A stretch of 64,000 nt of DNA from Heracleum sosnowskyi (GCA_030848705.1 JAUIZM010000025.1:1-64000); one strand, 5' to 3'. Counted from the stretch's first letter, positions 1-12,578 are shown. A program made the numbers and translations. The notes: a model not told the origin generated them from the sequence alone.

Positions 1-1344
1 CCAAATGAAGTTTTCTGTAATTCTATAAACCCATAGGGTCAAACTACGAGAAAATATCCACAAAATGGCCTGCTTCAATTTTTCCCCATTTTCCATGTAT
101 AGCTCCCTTTATAGGTAAACGTAATCGGGCGTCCCCTGGTATCTGCTCCGATTCAGGCACGGACAGCTCCAAATGAAGTTTTATGTAATTCTATAAACCC
201 ATAGGGTCAAACTATGAGAAAATATCCACAAAATGGCCTGCTTCAATTTTTCCCCATTTTCCTGGTATAGCTCCCTTTAGAGGTAAACGTAATCGGGCGT
301 CCCCTGGTATCTGCTCCGATTCAGGCACGGACAGCTCCAAATGAAGTTTTCTGTAATTCTATAAACCCATAGGGTCAAACTACGAGAAAATATCCACAAA
401 ATGGCCCGTTTCAATTTTTCCCCATTTTCCTTGTATAGCTCCCTTTAGAGGTAAACGTAATCGGGCGTCCCCTGGTATCTGCTCCGATTCAGGCACGGAC
501 AGCTCCAAATGAAGTTTTCTGTAATTCTATAAACCCATAGGGTCAAACTACGAGAAAATATCCACAAAATGGCCTGCTTCAATTTTTCCCCATTTTCCTT
601 GTATAGCTCCCTTTAGAGGTAAACGTAATCGGGCGTCCCCTGGTATCTGCTCCGATTCAGGCACGGACAGCTCCAAATGAAGTTTTCTGTAATTCTATAA
701 ACCCATAGGGTCAAACTACGAGAAAATATCCACAAAATGGCCTGCTTCAATTTTTCCCCATTTTCCTTGTATAGCTCCCTTTAGAGGTAAACGTAATCGG
801 GCGTCCCCTGGTATCTGCTCCGATTCAGGCACGGACAGCTCCAAATGAAGTTTTCTGTAATTCTATAAACCCATAGGGTCAAACTACGAGAAAATATCCA
901 CAAAAAGGCCTGCTTCAATTTTTCCCCATTTTCCTTGTATAGCTCCCTTTAGAGGTAAACGTAATCGGGCGTCCCTTGGTATCTGCACCGATTCTGGCAC
1001 GGACAACTCCAAATGAAGTTTTCTGTAATTCTATAAACCCATAGGGTCAAACTACGAGAAAATATCCACAAAATGGCCTGCTTCAATTTTTCCCCATTTT
1101 CCTTGTATAGCTCCCTTTAGAGGTAAACGTAATCGGGCGTCCCCTGGTATCTGCTCCGATTCAGGCACGGACAGCTCCAAATGAAGTTTTCTGTAATTCT
1201 ATAAACCCATAGGGTCAAACTACGAGAAAATATCCACAAAATGGCATGCTTCAATTTTTCCCCATTTTCCTTCTATAGCTCCCTTTAGAGGTAAACGTAA
1301 TCGGGCGTCCCCTGGTATCTGCTCCGATTCAGGCACGGACAGCT

Positions 1345-3192
1345 CCAAATGAAGTTTTCTGTAATTCTATAAACCCATAGGGTCAAACTATGAGAAAATA
1401 TCCACAAAATGGCCTGCTTCAAATTTTCCCCATTTTCCTGGTATAGCTCCCTTTAGAGGTAAACGTAATCGGGCGTCCCCTGGTATCTGCTCCGATTCAG
1501 GCACGGACAGCTCCAAATGAAGTTTTCTGTAATTCTATAAACCCATAGGGTCAAACTACGAGAAAATATCTACAAAATGGCCCGTTTCAATTTTTCCCCA
1601 TTTTCCTTGTATAGCTCCCTTTAGAGGTAAACGTAATCGGGCGTCCCCTGGTATCTGCTCCGATTCAGGCACGGACAGCTCCAAATGAAGTTTTCTGTAA
1701 TTCTATAAACCCATAGGGTCAAACTACGAGAAAATATCCACAAAATGGCCTGCTTCAATTTTTCCCCATTTTCCTTGTATAGCTCCCTTTAGAGGTAAAC
1801 GTAATCGGGCGTCCCCTGGTATCTGCTCCGATTCAGGCACGGACAGCTTCAAATGAAGTTTTCTGCAATTCTATAAACCCATAGGGTCAAACTACGAGAA
1901 AATATACACAAAATGGCCCGCTTCAATTTTTCCCCATTTTCCTTGTATAGCTCCCTTTAGAGGTAAACGTAATCGGGCGTCCCCTGGTATCTGCTCCGAT
2001 TCAGGCACGGACACCTCCAAATGAAGTTTTCTGTAATTCTATAAACCCATAGGGTCAAAGTACGAGAAAATATCCACAAAATGGCATGCTTCAATTTTTC
2101 CCCATTTTCCTTGTATAGCTCCCTTTAGAGGTAAACGTAATCGGGCGTCCCCTGGTATCTGCTCCGATTCAGGCACGGACAGCTCCGAATGAAGTTTTCT
2201 GTAATTCTATAAACCCATAGGGTCAAACTATGAGAAAATATTCACAAAATGGCCCGCTTCAATTTTTCCCCATTTTCCTTGTATAGCTCCCTTTAGAGGT
2301 AAACGTAATCGGGCGTCCCCTGGTATCTGCACCGATTCTGGCACGGACAACTCCAAATGAAGTTTTCTGTAATTCTATAAACCCATAGGGTCAAACTACG
2401 AGAAAATATCCACAAAATGGCCTGCTTCAATTTTTCCCCATTTTCCTTGTATAGCTCCCTTTAGAGGTAAACGTAATCGGGCGTCCCCTGGTATCTGCTC
2501 CGATTCAGGCACGGACAGCTCCAAATGAAGTTTTCTGTAATTCTATAAACCCATAGGGTCAAACTACGAGAAAATATCCACAAAATGGCATGCTTCAATT
2601 TTTCCCCATTTTCCTTGTATAGCTCCCTTTAGAGGTAAACGTAATCGGGCGTCCCCTGGTATCTGCTCCGATTCAGGCACGGACAGCTCCGAATGAAGTT
2701 TTCTGTAATTCTATAAACCCATAGGGTCAAACTATGAGAAAATATTCACAAAATGGCCCGCTTCAATTTTTCCCCATTTTCCTTGTATAGCTCCCTTTAG
2801 AGGTAAACGTAATCGGGCGTCCCCTGGTATCTGCACCGATTCTGGCACGGACAACTCCAAATGAAGTTTTCTGTAATTCTATAAACCCATAGGGTCAAAC
2901 TACGAGAAAATATACACAAAATGGCCCGCTTCAATTTTTCCCCATTTTCCTTGTATAGCTCCCTTTAGAGGTAAACGTAATCGGGCGTCCCCTGGTATCT
3001 GCTCCGATTCAGGCACGGACACCTCCAAATGAAGTTTTCTGTAATTCTATAAACCCATAGGGTCAAAGTACGAGAAAATATCCACAAAATGGCCTGCTTC
3101 AATTTTTCCCCATTTTCCTTGTATAGCTCCCTTTAGAGGTAAACGTAATCGGGCGTCCCCTGGTATCTGCTCCGATTCAGGCACGGACAGCT
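1345..3192. repeat. 11-monomer HOR, copy 1 (1848 bp)
   Basis: The order is S, R', A, D, E, F, A, B, F, D', E'. It is repeated in the same order from 3193, at an offset of exactly 11 x 168 bp. Its first monomer (1345-1512) is the full-length form of the one that carries a 4-bp deletion in the next copy, so the deletion arose after, or during, the duplication. Within the unit, E-F-A and B-F-D' share the A3G and CACCG/TTCTGG/ACAACT variants, which suggests an older internal duplication. Confidence 0.82.
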
Positions 3193-3356
3193 CCAAATGA
3201 AGTTTTCTGTAATTCTATAAACCCATAGGGTCAAACAGAAAATATCCACAAAATGGCCTGCTTCAAATTTTCCCCATTTTCCTGGTATAGCTCCCTTTAG
3301 AGGTAAACGTAATCGGGCGTCCCCTGGTATCTGCTCCGATTCAGGCACAGACAGCT
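3193..3356. repeat. S monomer with 4-bp deletion, copy 1
   Basis: This unit is 164 bp. It reads CAAACAGAAAA where others read CAAACTACGAGAAAA, so TACG (45-48), which includes one CpG, is missing. It also has CAAATTTT and CTGGTAT. Its last bases read CACAGACAG, a G161A change at another CpG. The frameshift lets a minus-strand frame stay open over 3133-3360; this is not evidence for a gene. Confidence 0.93.
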
Positions 3357-5036
3357 CCAAATGAAGTTTTCTGTAATTCTATAAACCCATAGGGTCAAAC
3401 TACGAGAAAATATCTACAAAATGGCCCGTTTCAATTTTTCCCCATTTTCCTTGTATAGCTCCCTTTAGAGGTAAACGTAATCGGGCGTCCCCTGGTATCT
3501 GCTCCGATTCAGGCACGGACAGCTCCAAATGAAGTTTTCTGTAATTCTATAAACCCATAGGGTCAAACTACGAGAAAATATCCACAAAATGGCCTGCTTC
3601 AATTTTTCCCCATTTTCCTTGTATAGCTCCCTTTAGAGGTAAACGTAATCGGGCGTCCCCTGGTATCTGCTCCGATTCAGGCACGGACAGCTTCAAATGA
3701 AGTTTTCTGCAATTCTATAAACCCATAGGGTCAAACTACGAGAAAATATACACAAAATGGCCCGCTTCAATTTTTCCCCATTTTCCTTGTATAGCTCCCT
3801 TTAGAGGTAAACGTAATCGGGCGTCCCCTGGTATCTGCTCCGATTCAGGCACGGACACCTCCAAATGAAGTTTTCTGTAATTCTATAAACCCATAGGGTC
3901 AAAGTACGAGAAAATATCCACAAAATGGCATGCTTCAATTTTTCCCCATTTTCCTTGTATAGCTCCCTTTAGAGGTAAACGTAATCGGGCGTCCCCTGGT
4001 ATCTGCTCCGATTCAGGCACGGACAGCTCCGAATGAAGTTTTCTGTAATTCTATAAACCCATAGGGTCAAACTATGAGAAAATATTCACAAAATGGCCCG
4101 CTTCAATTTTTCCCCATTTTCCTTGTATAGCTCCCTTTAGAGGTAAACGTAATCGGGCGTCCCCTGGTATCTGCACCGATTCTGGCACGGACAACTCCAA
4201 ATGAAGTTTTCTGTAATTCTATAAACCCATAGGGTCAAACTACGAGAAAATATCCACAAAATGGCCTGCTTCAATTTTTCCCCATTTTCCTTGTATAGCT
4301 CCCTTTAGAGGTAAACGTAATCGGGCGTCCCCTGGTATCTGCTCCGATTCAGGCACGGACAGCTCCAAATGAAGTTTTCTGTAATTCTATAAACCCATAG
4401 GGTCAAACTACGAGAAAATATCCACAAAATGGCATGCTTCAATTTTTCCCCATTTTCCTTGTATAGCTCCCTTTAGAGGTAAACGTAATCGGGCGTCCCC
4501 TGGTATCTGCTCCGATTCAGGCACGGACAGCTCCGAATGAAGTTTTCTGTAATTCTATAAACCCATAGGGTCAAACTATGAGAAAATATTCACAAAATGG
4601 CCCGCTTCAATTTTTCCCCATTTTCCTTGTATAGCTCCCTTTAGAGGTAAACGTAATCGGGCGTCCCCTGGTATCTGCACCGATTCTGGCACGGACAACT
4701 CCAAATGAAGTTTTCTGTAATTCTATAAACCCATAGGGTCAAACTACGAGAAAATATACACAAAATGGCCCGCTTCAATTTTTCCCCATTTTCCTTGTAT
4801 AGCTCCCTTTAGAGGTAAACGTAATCGGGCGTCCCCTGGTATCTGCTCCGATTCAGGCACGGACACCTCCAAATGAAGTTTTCTGTAATTCTATAAACCC
4901 ATAGGGTCAAAGTACGAGAAAATATCCACAAAATGGCCTGCTTCAATTTTTCCCCATTTTCCTTGTATAGCTCCCTTTAGAGGTAAACGTAATCGGGCGT
5001 CCCCTGGTATCTGCTCCGATTCAGGCACGGACAGCT
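3193..5036. repeat. 11-monomer HOR, copy 2 (1844 bp)
   Basis: It has the same order as 1345-3192 (S, R', A, D, E, F, A, B, F, D', E') but is 4 bp shorter, because its first monomer lacks TACG at 45-48. It is followed by R', A, D, E*, G, P-like, E' (5037-6212), after which the same deleted S appears again at 6213. From the first deleted S to the second is 3020 bp, that is 18 monomers minus 4 bp. Confidence 0.82.
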
Positions 5037-6212
5037 CCAAATGAAGTTTTCTGTAATTCTATAAACCCATAGGGTCAAACTACGAGAAAATATCTACAAA
5101 ATGGCCCGTTTCAATTTTTCCCCATTTTCCTTGTATAGCTCCCTTTAGAGGTAAACGTAATCGGGCGTCCCCTGGTATCTGCTCCGATTCAGGCACGGAC
5201 AGCTCCAAATGAAGTTTTCTGTAATTCTATAAACCCATAGGGTCAAACTACGAGAAAATATCCACAAAATGGCCTGCTTCAATTTTTCCCCATTTTCCTT
5301 GTATAGCTCCCTTTAGAGGTAAACGTAATCGGGCGTCCCCTGGTATCTGCTCCGATTCAGGCACGGACAGCTTCAAATGAAGTTTTCTGCAATTCTATAA
5401 ACCCATAGGGTCAAACTACGAGAAAATATACACAAAATGGCCCGCTTCAATTTTTCCCCATTTTCCTTGTATAGCTCCCTTTAGAGGTAAACGTAATCGG
5501 GCGTCCCCTGGTATCTGCTCCGATTCAGGCACGGACACCTCCAAATGAAGTTTTCTGTAATTCTATAAACCCATAGGGTCAAAGTACGAGAAAATATCCA
5601 CAAAATGGCATGCTTCAATTTTTCCCCATTTTCCTTGTATAGCTCCCTTTAGAGGTAAACGGAATCGGGCGTCCCCTGGTATCTGCTCCGATTCAGGCAC
5701 GGACAGCTCCAAATGAAGTTTTCTGTAATTCTATAAACCTATAGGGTCAAACTATGAGAAAAAATCCACAAAATGGCCTGCTTCAATTTTTCCCCATTTT
5801 CCTTTTATAGCTCCCTTTAGAGGTAAACGTAATCGGGCGTCCCTTGGTATCTGCTCCGATTCAGGCACGGACAGCTCCAAATGAAGTTTTCTGTAATTCT
5901 ATAAACCCATAGGGTCAAACTACGAGAAAATATCCACAAAATGGCCTGCTTCAATTTTTCCCCATTTTCCATGTATAGCTCCCTTTAGAGGTAAACGTAA
6001 TCGGGCGTCCCCTGGTATCTGCTCCGATTCAGGCACGGACACCTCCAAATGAAGTTTTCTGTAATTCTATAAACCCATAGGGTCAAAGTACGAGAAAATA
6101 TCCACAAAATGGCCTGCTTCAATTTTTCCCCATTTTCCTTGTATAGCTCCCTTTAGAGGTAAACGTAATCGGGCGTCCCCTGGTATCTGCTCCGATTCAG
6201 GCACGGACAGCT

Positions 6213-6376
6213 CCAAATGAAGTTTTCTGTAATTCTATAAACCCATAGGGTCAAACAGAAAATATCCACAAAATGGCCTGCTTCAAATTTTCCCCATTTT
6301 CCTGGTATAGCTCCCTTTAGAGGTAAACGTAATCGGGCGTCCCCTGGTATCTGCTCCGATTCAGGCACGGACAGCT
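6213..6376. repeat. S monomer with 4-bp deletion, copy 2
   Basis: It carries the same TACG loss and the same CAAATTTT and CTGGTAT variants as the unit 3020 bp upstream, so the two descend from one event. It opens the first copy of the 2511-bp HOR. Confidence 0.93.
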
Positions 6377-7384
6377 CCAAATGAAGTTTTCTGTAATTCT
6401 ATAAACCCATAGGGTCAAACTACGAGAAAATATCTACAAAATGGCCCGTTTCAATTTTTCCCCATTTTCCTTGTATAGCTCCCTTTAGAGGTAAACGTAA
6501 TCGGGCGTCCCCTGGTATCTGCTCCGATTCAGGCACGGACAGCTCCAAATGAAGTTTTCTGTAATTCTATAAACCCATAGGGTCAAACTACGAGAAAATA
6601 TCCACAAAATGGCCTGCTTCAATTTTTCCCCATTTTCCTTGTATAGCTCCCTTTAGAGGTAAACGTAATCGGGCGTCCCCTGGTATCTGCTCCGATTCAG
6701 GCACGGACAGCTTCAAATGAAGTTTTCTGCAATTCTATAAACCCATAGGGTCAAACTACGAGAAAATATACACAAAATGGCCCGCTTCAATTTTTCCCCA
6801 TTTTCCTTGTATAGCTCCCTTTAGAGGTAAACGTAATCGGGCGTCCCCTGGTATCTGCTCCGATTCAGGCACGGACACCTCCAAATGAAGTTTTCTGTAA
6901 TTCTATAAACCCATAGGGTCAAAGTACGAGAAAATATCCACAAAATGGCATGCTTCAATTTTTCCCCATTTTCCTTGTATAGCTCCCTTTAGAGGTAAAC
7001 GGAATCGGGCGTCCCCTGGTATCTGCTCCGATTCAGGCACGGACAGCTCCAAATGAAGTTTTCTGTAATTCTATAAACCTATAGGGTCAAACTATGAGAA
7101 AAAATCCACAAAATGGCCTGCTTCAATTTTTCCCCATTTTCCTTTTATAGCTCCCTTTAGAGGTAAACGTAATCGGGCGTCCCTTGGTATCTGCTCCGAT
7201 TCAGGCACGGACAGCTCCAAATGAAGTTTTCTGTAATTCTATAAACCCATAGGGTCAAACTACGAGAAAATATCCACAAAATGGCCTGCTTCAATTTTTC
7301 CCCATTTTCCATGTATAGCTCCCTTTATAGGTAAACGTAATCGGGCGTCCCCTGGTATCTGCTCCGATTCAGGCACGGACAGCT

Positions 7385-7547
7385 CCAAATGAAGTTTTCT
7401 GCAATTCTATTAACCCCTAGGGTCAAACTACGAGAAAATATCCACAAAATGGCCCGCTTCAATTTTTCCCCATTTTCCTTGTATCCTTTAGAGGTAAACG
7501 TAATCGGGCGTCCCCTGGTATCTGCTCCGATTCAGGCATGGGCAGCT
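7385..7547. repeat. H monomer with 5-bp deletion, copy 1
   Basis: This unit is 163 bp. It reads GTATCCTTTAGAG instead of GTATAGCTCCCTTTAGAG, losing AGCTC (101-105). It is an H type with TATTAACCCCTAGG. The last bases read GCATGGGCAGCT. The deletion shifts the plus frame and opens a 64-codon run over 7389-7583, which is an artefact. Confidence 0.92.
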
Positions 7548-8723
7548 CCAAATGAAGTTTTCTGTAATTCTATAAACCCATAGGGTCAAACTACGAGAAA
7601 ATATCCACAAAATGGCCTGCTTCAATTTTTCCCCATTTTCCTTTTATAGCTCCCTTTAGAGGTAAACGTAATCGGGCGTCCCCTGGTATCTGCTCCGATT
7701 CAGGCACGGACAGCTCCAAATGAAGTTTTCTGTAATTCTATAAACCCATAGGGTCAAACTACGAGAAAATATCCACAAAATGGCCCGCTTCAATTTTTCC
7801 CCATTTTCCTTGTATAGCTCCCTTTAGAGGTAAACGTAATCGGGCGTCCCCTGGTATCTGCACCGATTCTGGCACGGACAACTCCAAATGAAGTTTTCTG
7901 TAATTCTATAAACCCATAGGGTCAAACTACGAGAAAATATCCACAAAATGGCCTGCTTCAATTTTTCCCCATTTTCCTTGTATAGCTCCCTTTAGAGGTA
8001 AACGTAATCGGGCGTCCCCTGGTATCTGCTCCGATTCAGGCACGGACAGCTCCAAATGAAGTTTTCTGTAATTCTATAAACCCATAGGGTCAAACTACGA
8101 GAAAATATCCACAAAATGGCATGCTTCAATTTTTCCCCATTTTCCTTGTATAGCTCCCTTTAGAGGTAAACGTAATCGGGCGTCCCCTGGTATCTGCTCC
8201 GATTCAGGCACGGACAGCTCCGAATGAAGTTTTCTGTAATTCTATAAACCCATAGGGTCAAACTATGAGAAAATATTCACAAAATGGCCCGCTTCAATTT
8301 TTCCCCATTTTCCTTGTATAGCTCCCTTTAGAGGTAAACGTAATCGGGCGTCCCCTGGTATCTGCACCGATTCTGGCACGGACAACTCCAAATGAAGTTT
8401 TCTGTAATTCTATAAACCCATAGGGTCAAACTACGAGAAAATATACACAAAATGGCCCGCTTCAATTTTTCCCCATTTTCCTTGTATAGCTCCCTTTAGA
8501 GGTAAACGTAATCGGGCGTCCCCTGGTATCTGCTCCGATTCAGGCACGGACACCTCCAAATGAAGTTTTCTGTAATTCTATAAACCCATAGGGTCAAAGT
8601 ACGAGAAAATATCCACAAAATGGCCTGCTTCAATTTTTCCCCATTTTCCTTGTATAGCTCCCTTTAGAGGTAAACGTAATCGGGCGTCCCCTGGTATCTG
8701 CTCCGATTCAGGCACGGACAGCT

Positions 8724-8887
8724 CCAAATGAAGTTTTCTGTAATTCTATAAACCCATAGGGTCAAACAGAAAATATCCACAAAATGGCCTGCTTCAAATT
8801 TTCCCCATTTTCCTGGTATAGCTCCCTTTAGAGGTAAACGTAATCGGGCGTCCCCTGGTATCTGCTCCGATTCAGGCACGGACATCT
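8724..8887. repeat. S monomer with 4-bp deletion, copy 3
   Basis: This is the third copy of the TACG-less unit, exactly 2511 bp after the second. The base before the next monomer changes (ACATCT instead of ACAGCT), a private mutation of this copy. Confidence 0.93.
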
Positions 8888-9895
8888 CCAAATGAAGTTT
8901 TCTGTAATTCTATAAACCCATAGGGTCAAACTACGAGAAAATATCTACAAAATGGCCCGTTTCAATTTTTCCCCATTTTCCTTGTATAGCTCCCTTTAGA
9001 GGTAAACGTAATCGGGCGTCCCCTGGTATCTGCTCCGATTCAGGCACGGACAGCTCCAAATGAAGTTTTCTGTAATTCTATAAACCCATAGGGTCAAACT
9101 ACGAGAAAATATCCACAAAATGGCCTGCTTCAATTTTTCCCCATTTTCCTTGTATAGCTCCCTTTAGAGGTAAACGTAATCGGGCGTCCCCTGGTATCTG
9201 CTCCGATTCAGGCACGGACAGCTTCAAATGAAGTTTTCTGCAATTCTATAAACCCATAGGGTCAAACTACGAGAAAATATACACAAAATGGCCCGCTTCA
9301 ATTTTTCCCCATTTTCCTTGTATAGCTCCCTTTAGAGGTAAACGTAATCGGGCGTCCCCTGGTATCTGCTCCGATTCAGGCACGGACACCTCCAAATGAA
9401 GTTTTCTGTAATTCTATAAACCCATAGGGTCAAAGTACGAGAAAATATCCACAAAATGGCATGCTTCAATTTTTCCCCATTTTCCTTGTATAGCTCCCTT
9501 TAGAGGTAAACGGAATCGGGCGTCCCCTGGTATCTGCTCCGATTCAGGCACGGACAGCTCCAAATGAAGTTTTCTGTAATTCTATAAACCTATAGGGTCA
9601 AACTATGAGAAAAAATCCACAAAATGGCCTGCTTCAATTTTTCCCCATTTTCCTTTTATAGCTCCCTTTAGAGGTAAACGTAATCGGGCGTCCCTTGGTA
9701 TCTGCTCCGATTCAGGCACGGACAGCTCCAAATGAAGTTTTCTGTAATTCTATAAACCCATAGGGTCAAACTACGAGAAAATATCCACAAAATGGCCTGC
9801 TTCAATTTTTCCCCATTTTCCATGTATAGCTCCCTTTATAGGTAAACGTAATCGGGCGTCCCCTGGTATCTGCTCCGATTCAGGCACGGACAGCT

Positions 9896-10058
9896 CCAAA
9901 TGAAGTTTTCTGCAATTCTATTAACCCCTAGGGTCAAACTACGAGAAAATATCCACAAAATGGCCCGCTTCAATTTTTCCCCATTTTCCTTGTATCCTTT
10001 AGAGGTAAACGTAATCGGGCGTCCCCTGGTATCCGCTCCGATTCAGGCACGGGCAGCT
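9896..10058. repeat. H monomer with 5-bp deletion, copy 2
   Basis: The same AGCTC loss lies exactly 2511 bp after the first. It differs near its end, where the G of the usual ATCTG is C (ATCCGCTCC) and GCACGGGCAG is kept. The equivalent H at 11571 is full length, so either the deletion preceded the 2511-bp duplication and was lost by conversion at 11571, or it arose in that lineage only. Confidence 0.92.
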
Positions 10059-10898
10059 CCAAATGAAGTTTTCTGTAATTCTATAAACCCATAGGGTCAA
10101 ACTACGAGAAAATATCCACAAAATGGCCTGCTTCAATTTTTCCCCATTTTCCTTTTATAGCTCCCTTTAGAGGTAAACGTAATCGGGCGTCCCCTGGTAT
10201 CTGCTCCGATTCAGGCACGGACAGCTCCAAATGAAGTTTTCTGTAATTCTATAAACCCATAGGGTCAAACTACGAGAAAATATCCACAAAATGGCCCGCT
10301 TCAATTTTTCCCCATTTTCCTTGTATAGCTCCCTTTAGAGGTAAACGTAATCGGGCGTCCCCTGGTATCTGCACCGATTCTGGCACGGACAACTCCAAAT
10401 GAAGTTTTCTGTAATTCTATAAACCCATAGGGTCAAACTACGAGAAAATATCCACAAAATGGCCTGCTTCAATTTTTCCCCATTTTCCTTGTATAGCTCC
10501 CTTTAGAGGTAAACGTAATCGGGCGTCCCCTGGTATCTGCTCCGATTCAGGCACGGACAGCTCCAAATGAAGTTTTCTGTAATTCTATAAACCCATAGGG
10601 TCAAACTACGAGAAAATATCCACAAAATGGCATGCTTCAATTTTTCCCCATTTTCCTTGTATAGCTCCCTTTAGAGGTAAACGTAATCGGGCGTCCCCTG
10701 GTATCTGCTCCGATTCAGGCACGGACAGCTCCGAATGAAGTTTTCTGTAATTCTATAAACCCATAGGGTCAAACTATGAGAAAATATTCACAAAATGGCC
10801 CGCTTCAATTTTTCCCCATTTTCCTTGTATAGCTCCCTTTAGAGGTAAACGTAATCGGGCGTCCCCTGGTATCTGCTCCGATTCAGGCACGGACAGCT

Positions 10899-12578
10899 TC
10901 AAATGAAGTTTTCTGCAATTCTATAAACCCATAGGGTCAAACTACGAGAAAATATACACAAAATGGCCCGCTTCAATTTTTCCCCATTTTCCTTGTATAG
11001 CTCCCTTTAGAGGTAAACGTAATCGGGCGTCCCCTGGTATCTGCTCCGATTCAGGCACGGACACCTCCAAATGAAGTTTTCTGTAATTCTATAAACCCAT
11101 AGGGTCAAAGTACGAGAAAATATCCACAAAATGGCATGCTTCAATTTTTCCCCATTTTCCTTGTATAGCTCCCTTTAGAGGTAAACGGAATCGGGCGTCC
11201 CCTGGTATCTGCTCCGATTCAGGCACGGACAGCTCCAAATGAAGTTTTCTGTAATTCTATAAACCTATAGGGTCAAACTATGAGAAAATATCCACAAAAT
11301 GGCCTGCTTCAATTTTTCCCCATTTTCCTTTTATAGCTCCCTTTAGAGGTAAACGTAATCGGGCGTCCCTTGGTATCTGCTCCGATTCAGGCACGGACAG
11401 CTCCAAATGAAGTTTTCTGTAATTCTATAAACCCATAGGGTCAAACTACGAGAAAATATCCACAAAATGGCCTGCTTCAATTTTTCCCCATTTTCCATGT
11501 ATAGCTCCCTTTATAGGTAAACGTAATCGGGCGTCCCCTGGTATCTGCTCCGATTCAGGCACGGACAGCTCCAAATGAAGTTTTCTGCAATTCTATTAAC
11601 CCCTAGGGTCAAACTACGAGAAAATATCCACAAAATGGCCCGCTTCAATTTTTCCCCATTTTCCTTGTATAGCTCCCTTTAGAGGTAAACGTAATCGGGC
11701 GTCCCCTGGTATCTGCTCCGATTCAGGCACGGGCAGCTCCAAATGAAGTTTTCTGTAATTCTATAAACCCATAGGGTCAAACTACGAGAAAATATCCACA
11801 AAATGGCCTGCTTCAATTTTTCCCCATTTTCCTTTTATAGCTCCCTTTAGAGGTAAACGTAATCGGGCGTCCCCTGGTATCTGCTCCGATTCAGGCACGG
11901 ACAGCTCCAAATGAAGTTTTCTGTAATTCTATAAACCCATAGGGTCAAACTACGAGAAAATATCCACAAAATGGCCCGCTTCAATTTTTCCCCATTTTCC
12001 TTGTATAGCTCCCTTTAGAGGTAAACGTAATCGGGCGTCCCCTGGTATCTGCACCGATTCTGGCACGGACAACTCCAAATGAAGTTTTCTGTAATTCTAT
12101 AAACCCATAGGGTCAAACTACGAGAAAATATCCACAAAATGGCCTGCTTCAATTTTTCCCCATTTTCCTTGTATAGCTCCCTTTAGAGGTAAACGTAATC
12201 GGGCGTCCCCTGGTATCTGCTCCGATTCAGGCACGGACAGCTCCAAATGAAGTTTTCTGTAATTCTATAAACCCATAGGGTCAAACTACGAGAAAATATC
12301 CACAAAATGGCATGCTTCAATTTTTCCCCATTTTCCTTGTACAGCTCCCTTTAGAGGTAAACGTAATCGGGCGTCCCCAGGTATCTGCTCCGATTCAGGC
12401 ACGGACAGCTCCGAATGAAGTTTTCTGTAATTCTATAAACCCATAGGGTCAAACTATGAGAAAATATTCACAAAATGGCCCGCTTCAATTTTTCCCCATT
12501 TTCCTTGTATAGCTCCCTTTAGAGGTAAACGTAATCGGGCGGCCCCTGGTATCTGCACCGATTCTGGCACGGACAACT
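10899..12578. repeat. 10-monomer HOR D-E*-G-P-H-T-K-A-B-F
   Basis: Ten full-length monomers (1680 bp) run in the order seen at 6713-8387 and 9224-10898, where the H monomer has lost 5 bp. Here H is intact. Private changes include GTACAG in B near 12340, CCCAGG near 12377 and GCGGCCCC near 12540. The next block (12579-13754) repeats P-H-T-K-A-B-F in shortened form. Confidence 0.8.

Larger units (their letters stand above)
6213..8723. repeat. 15-monomer HOR, copy 1 (2511 bp)
   Basis: The order is S(-4), R', A, D, E*, G, P, H(-5), T, K, A, B, F, D', E'. The length is 15 x 168 minus 9, explained exactly by the 4-bp and 5-bp deletions it carries. It contains the ten-monomer core D-E*-G-P-H-T-K-A-B-F (6713-8387), which recurs at 9224 and 10899. 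Confidence 0.88.
8724..10898. repeat. 15-monomer HOR, copy 2, truncated to 13
   Basis: The order repeats copy 1 from S(-4) through F, including both deletion tags at 2511-bp offset. It stops two monomers early: after F the array goes to D-E*-G instead of D'-E'. The join sits near 10870-10900, where the monomer end changes from the CACCG/TTCTGG form to the plain form followed by the C1T start of D. This looks like an unequal crossover between the two D-type monomers. Confidence 0.82.

Noticed and set aside
113..131. Possible CENP-B box around GTAATCGGGCG
   Set aside because: The A-two bases-CGGG half fits (A124, CGGG 126-129), but the required TTCG half is absent (GTAA-like bases at that spacing). 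No type restores it, and the other strand has no match either.
3133..3360. 75-codon open frame on the minus strand (also 6153-6380 and 8664-8891)
   Set aside because: All three cross the same 4-bp-deleted S monomer. The monomer is 168 bp (56 codons), so stops recur in each frame once per unit; the deletion only joins two open stretches. There is no start context, domain or conservation beyond that of the repeat.
7389..7583. 64-codon open frame on the plus strand (also 9900-10094)
   Set aside because: Both cross the 5-bp-deleted H monomer and are frameshift by-products of the satellite. The open frames at 22030-22230 (2-bp deletion) and 53383-53571 (1-bp deletion) have the same explanation.
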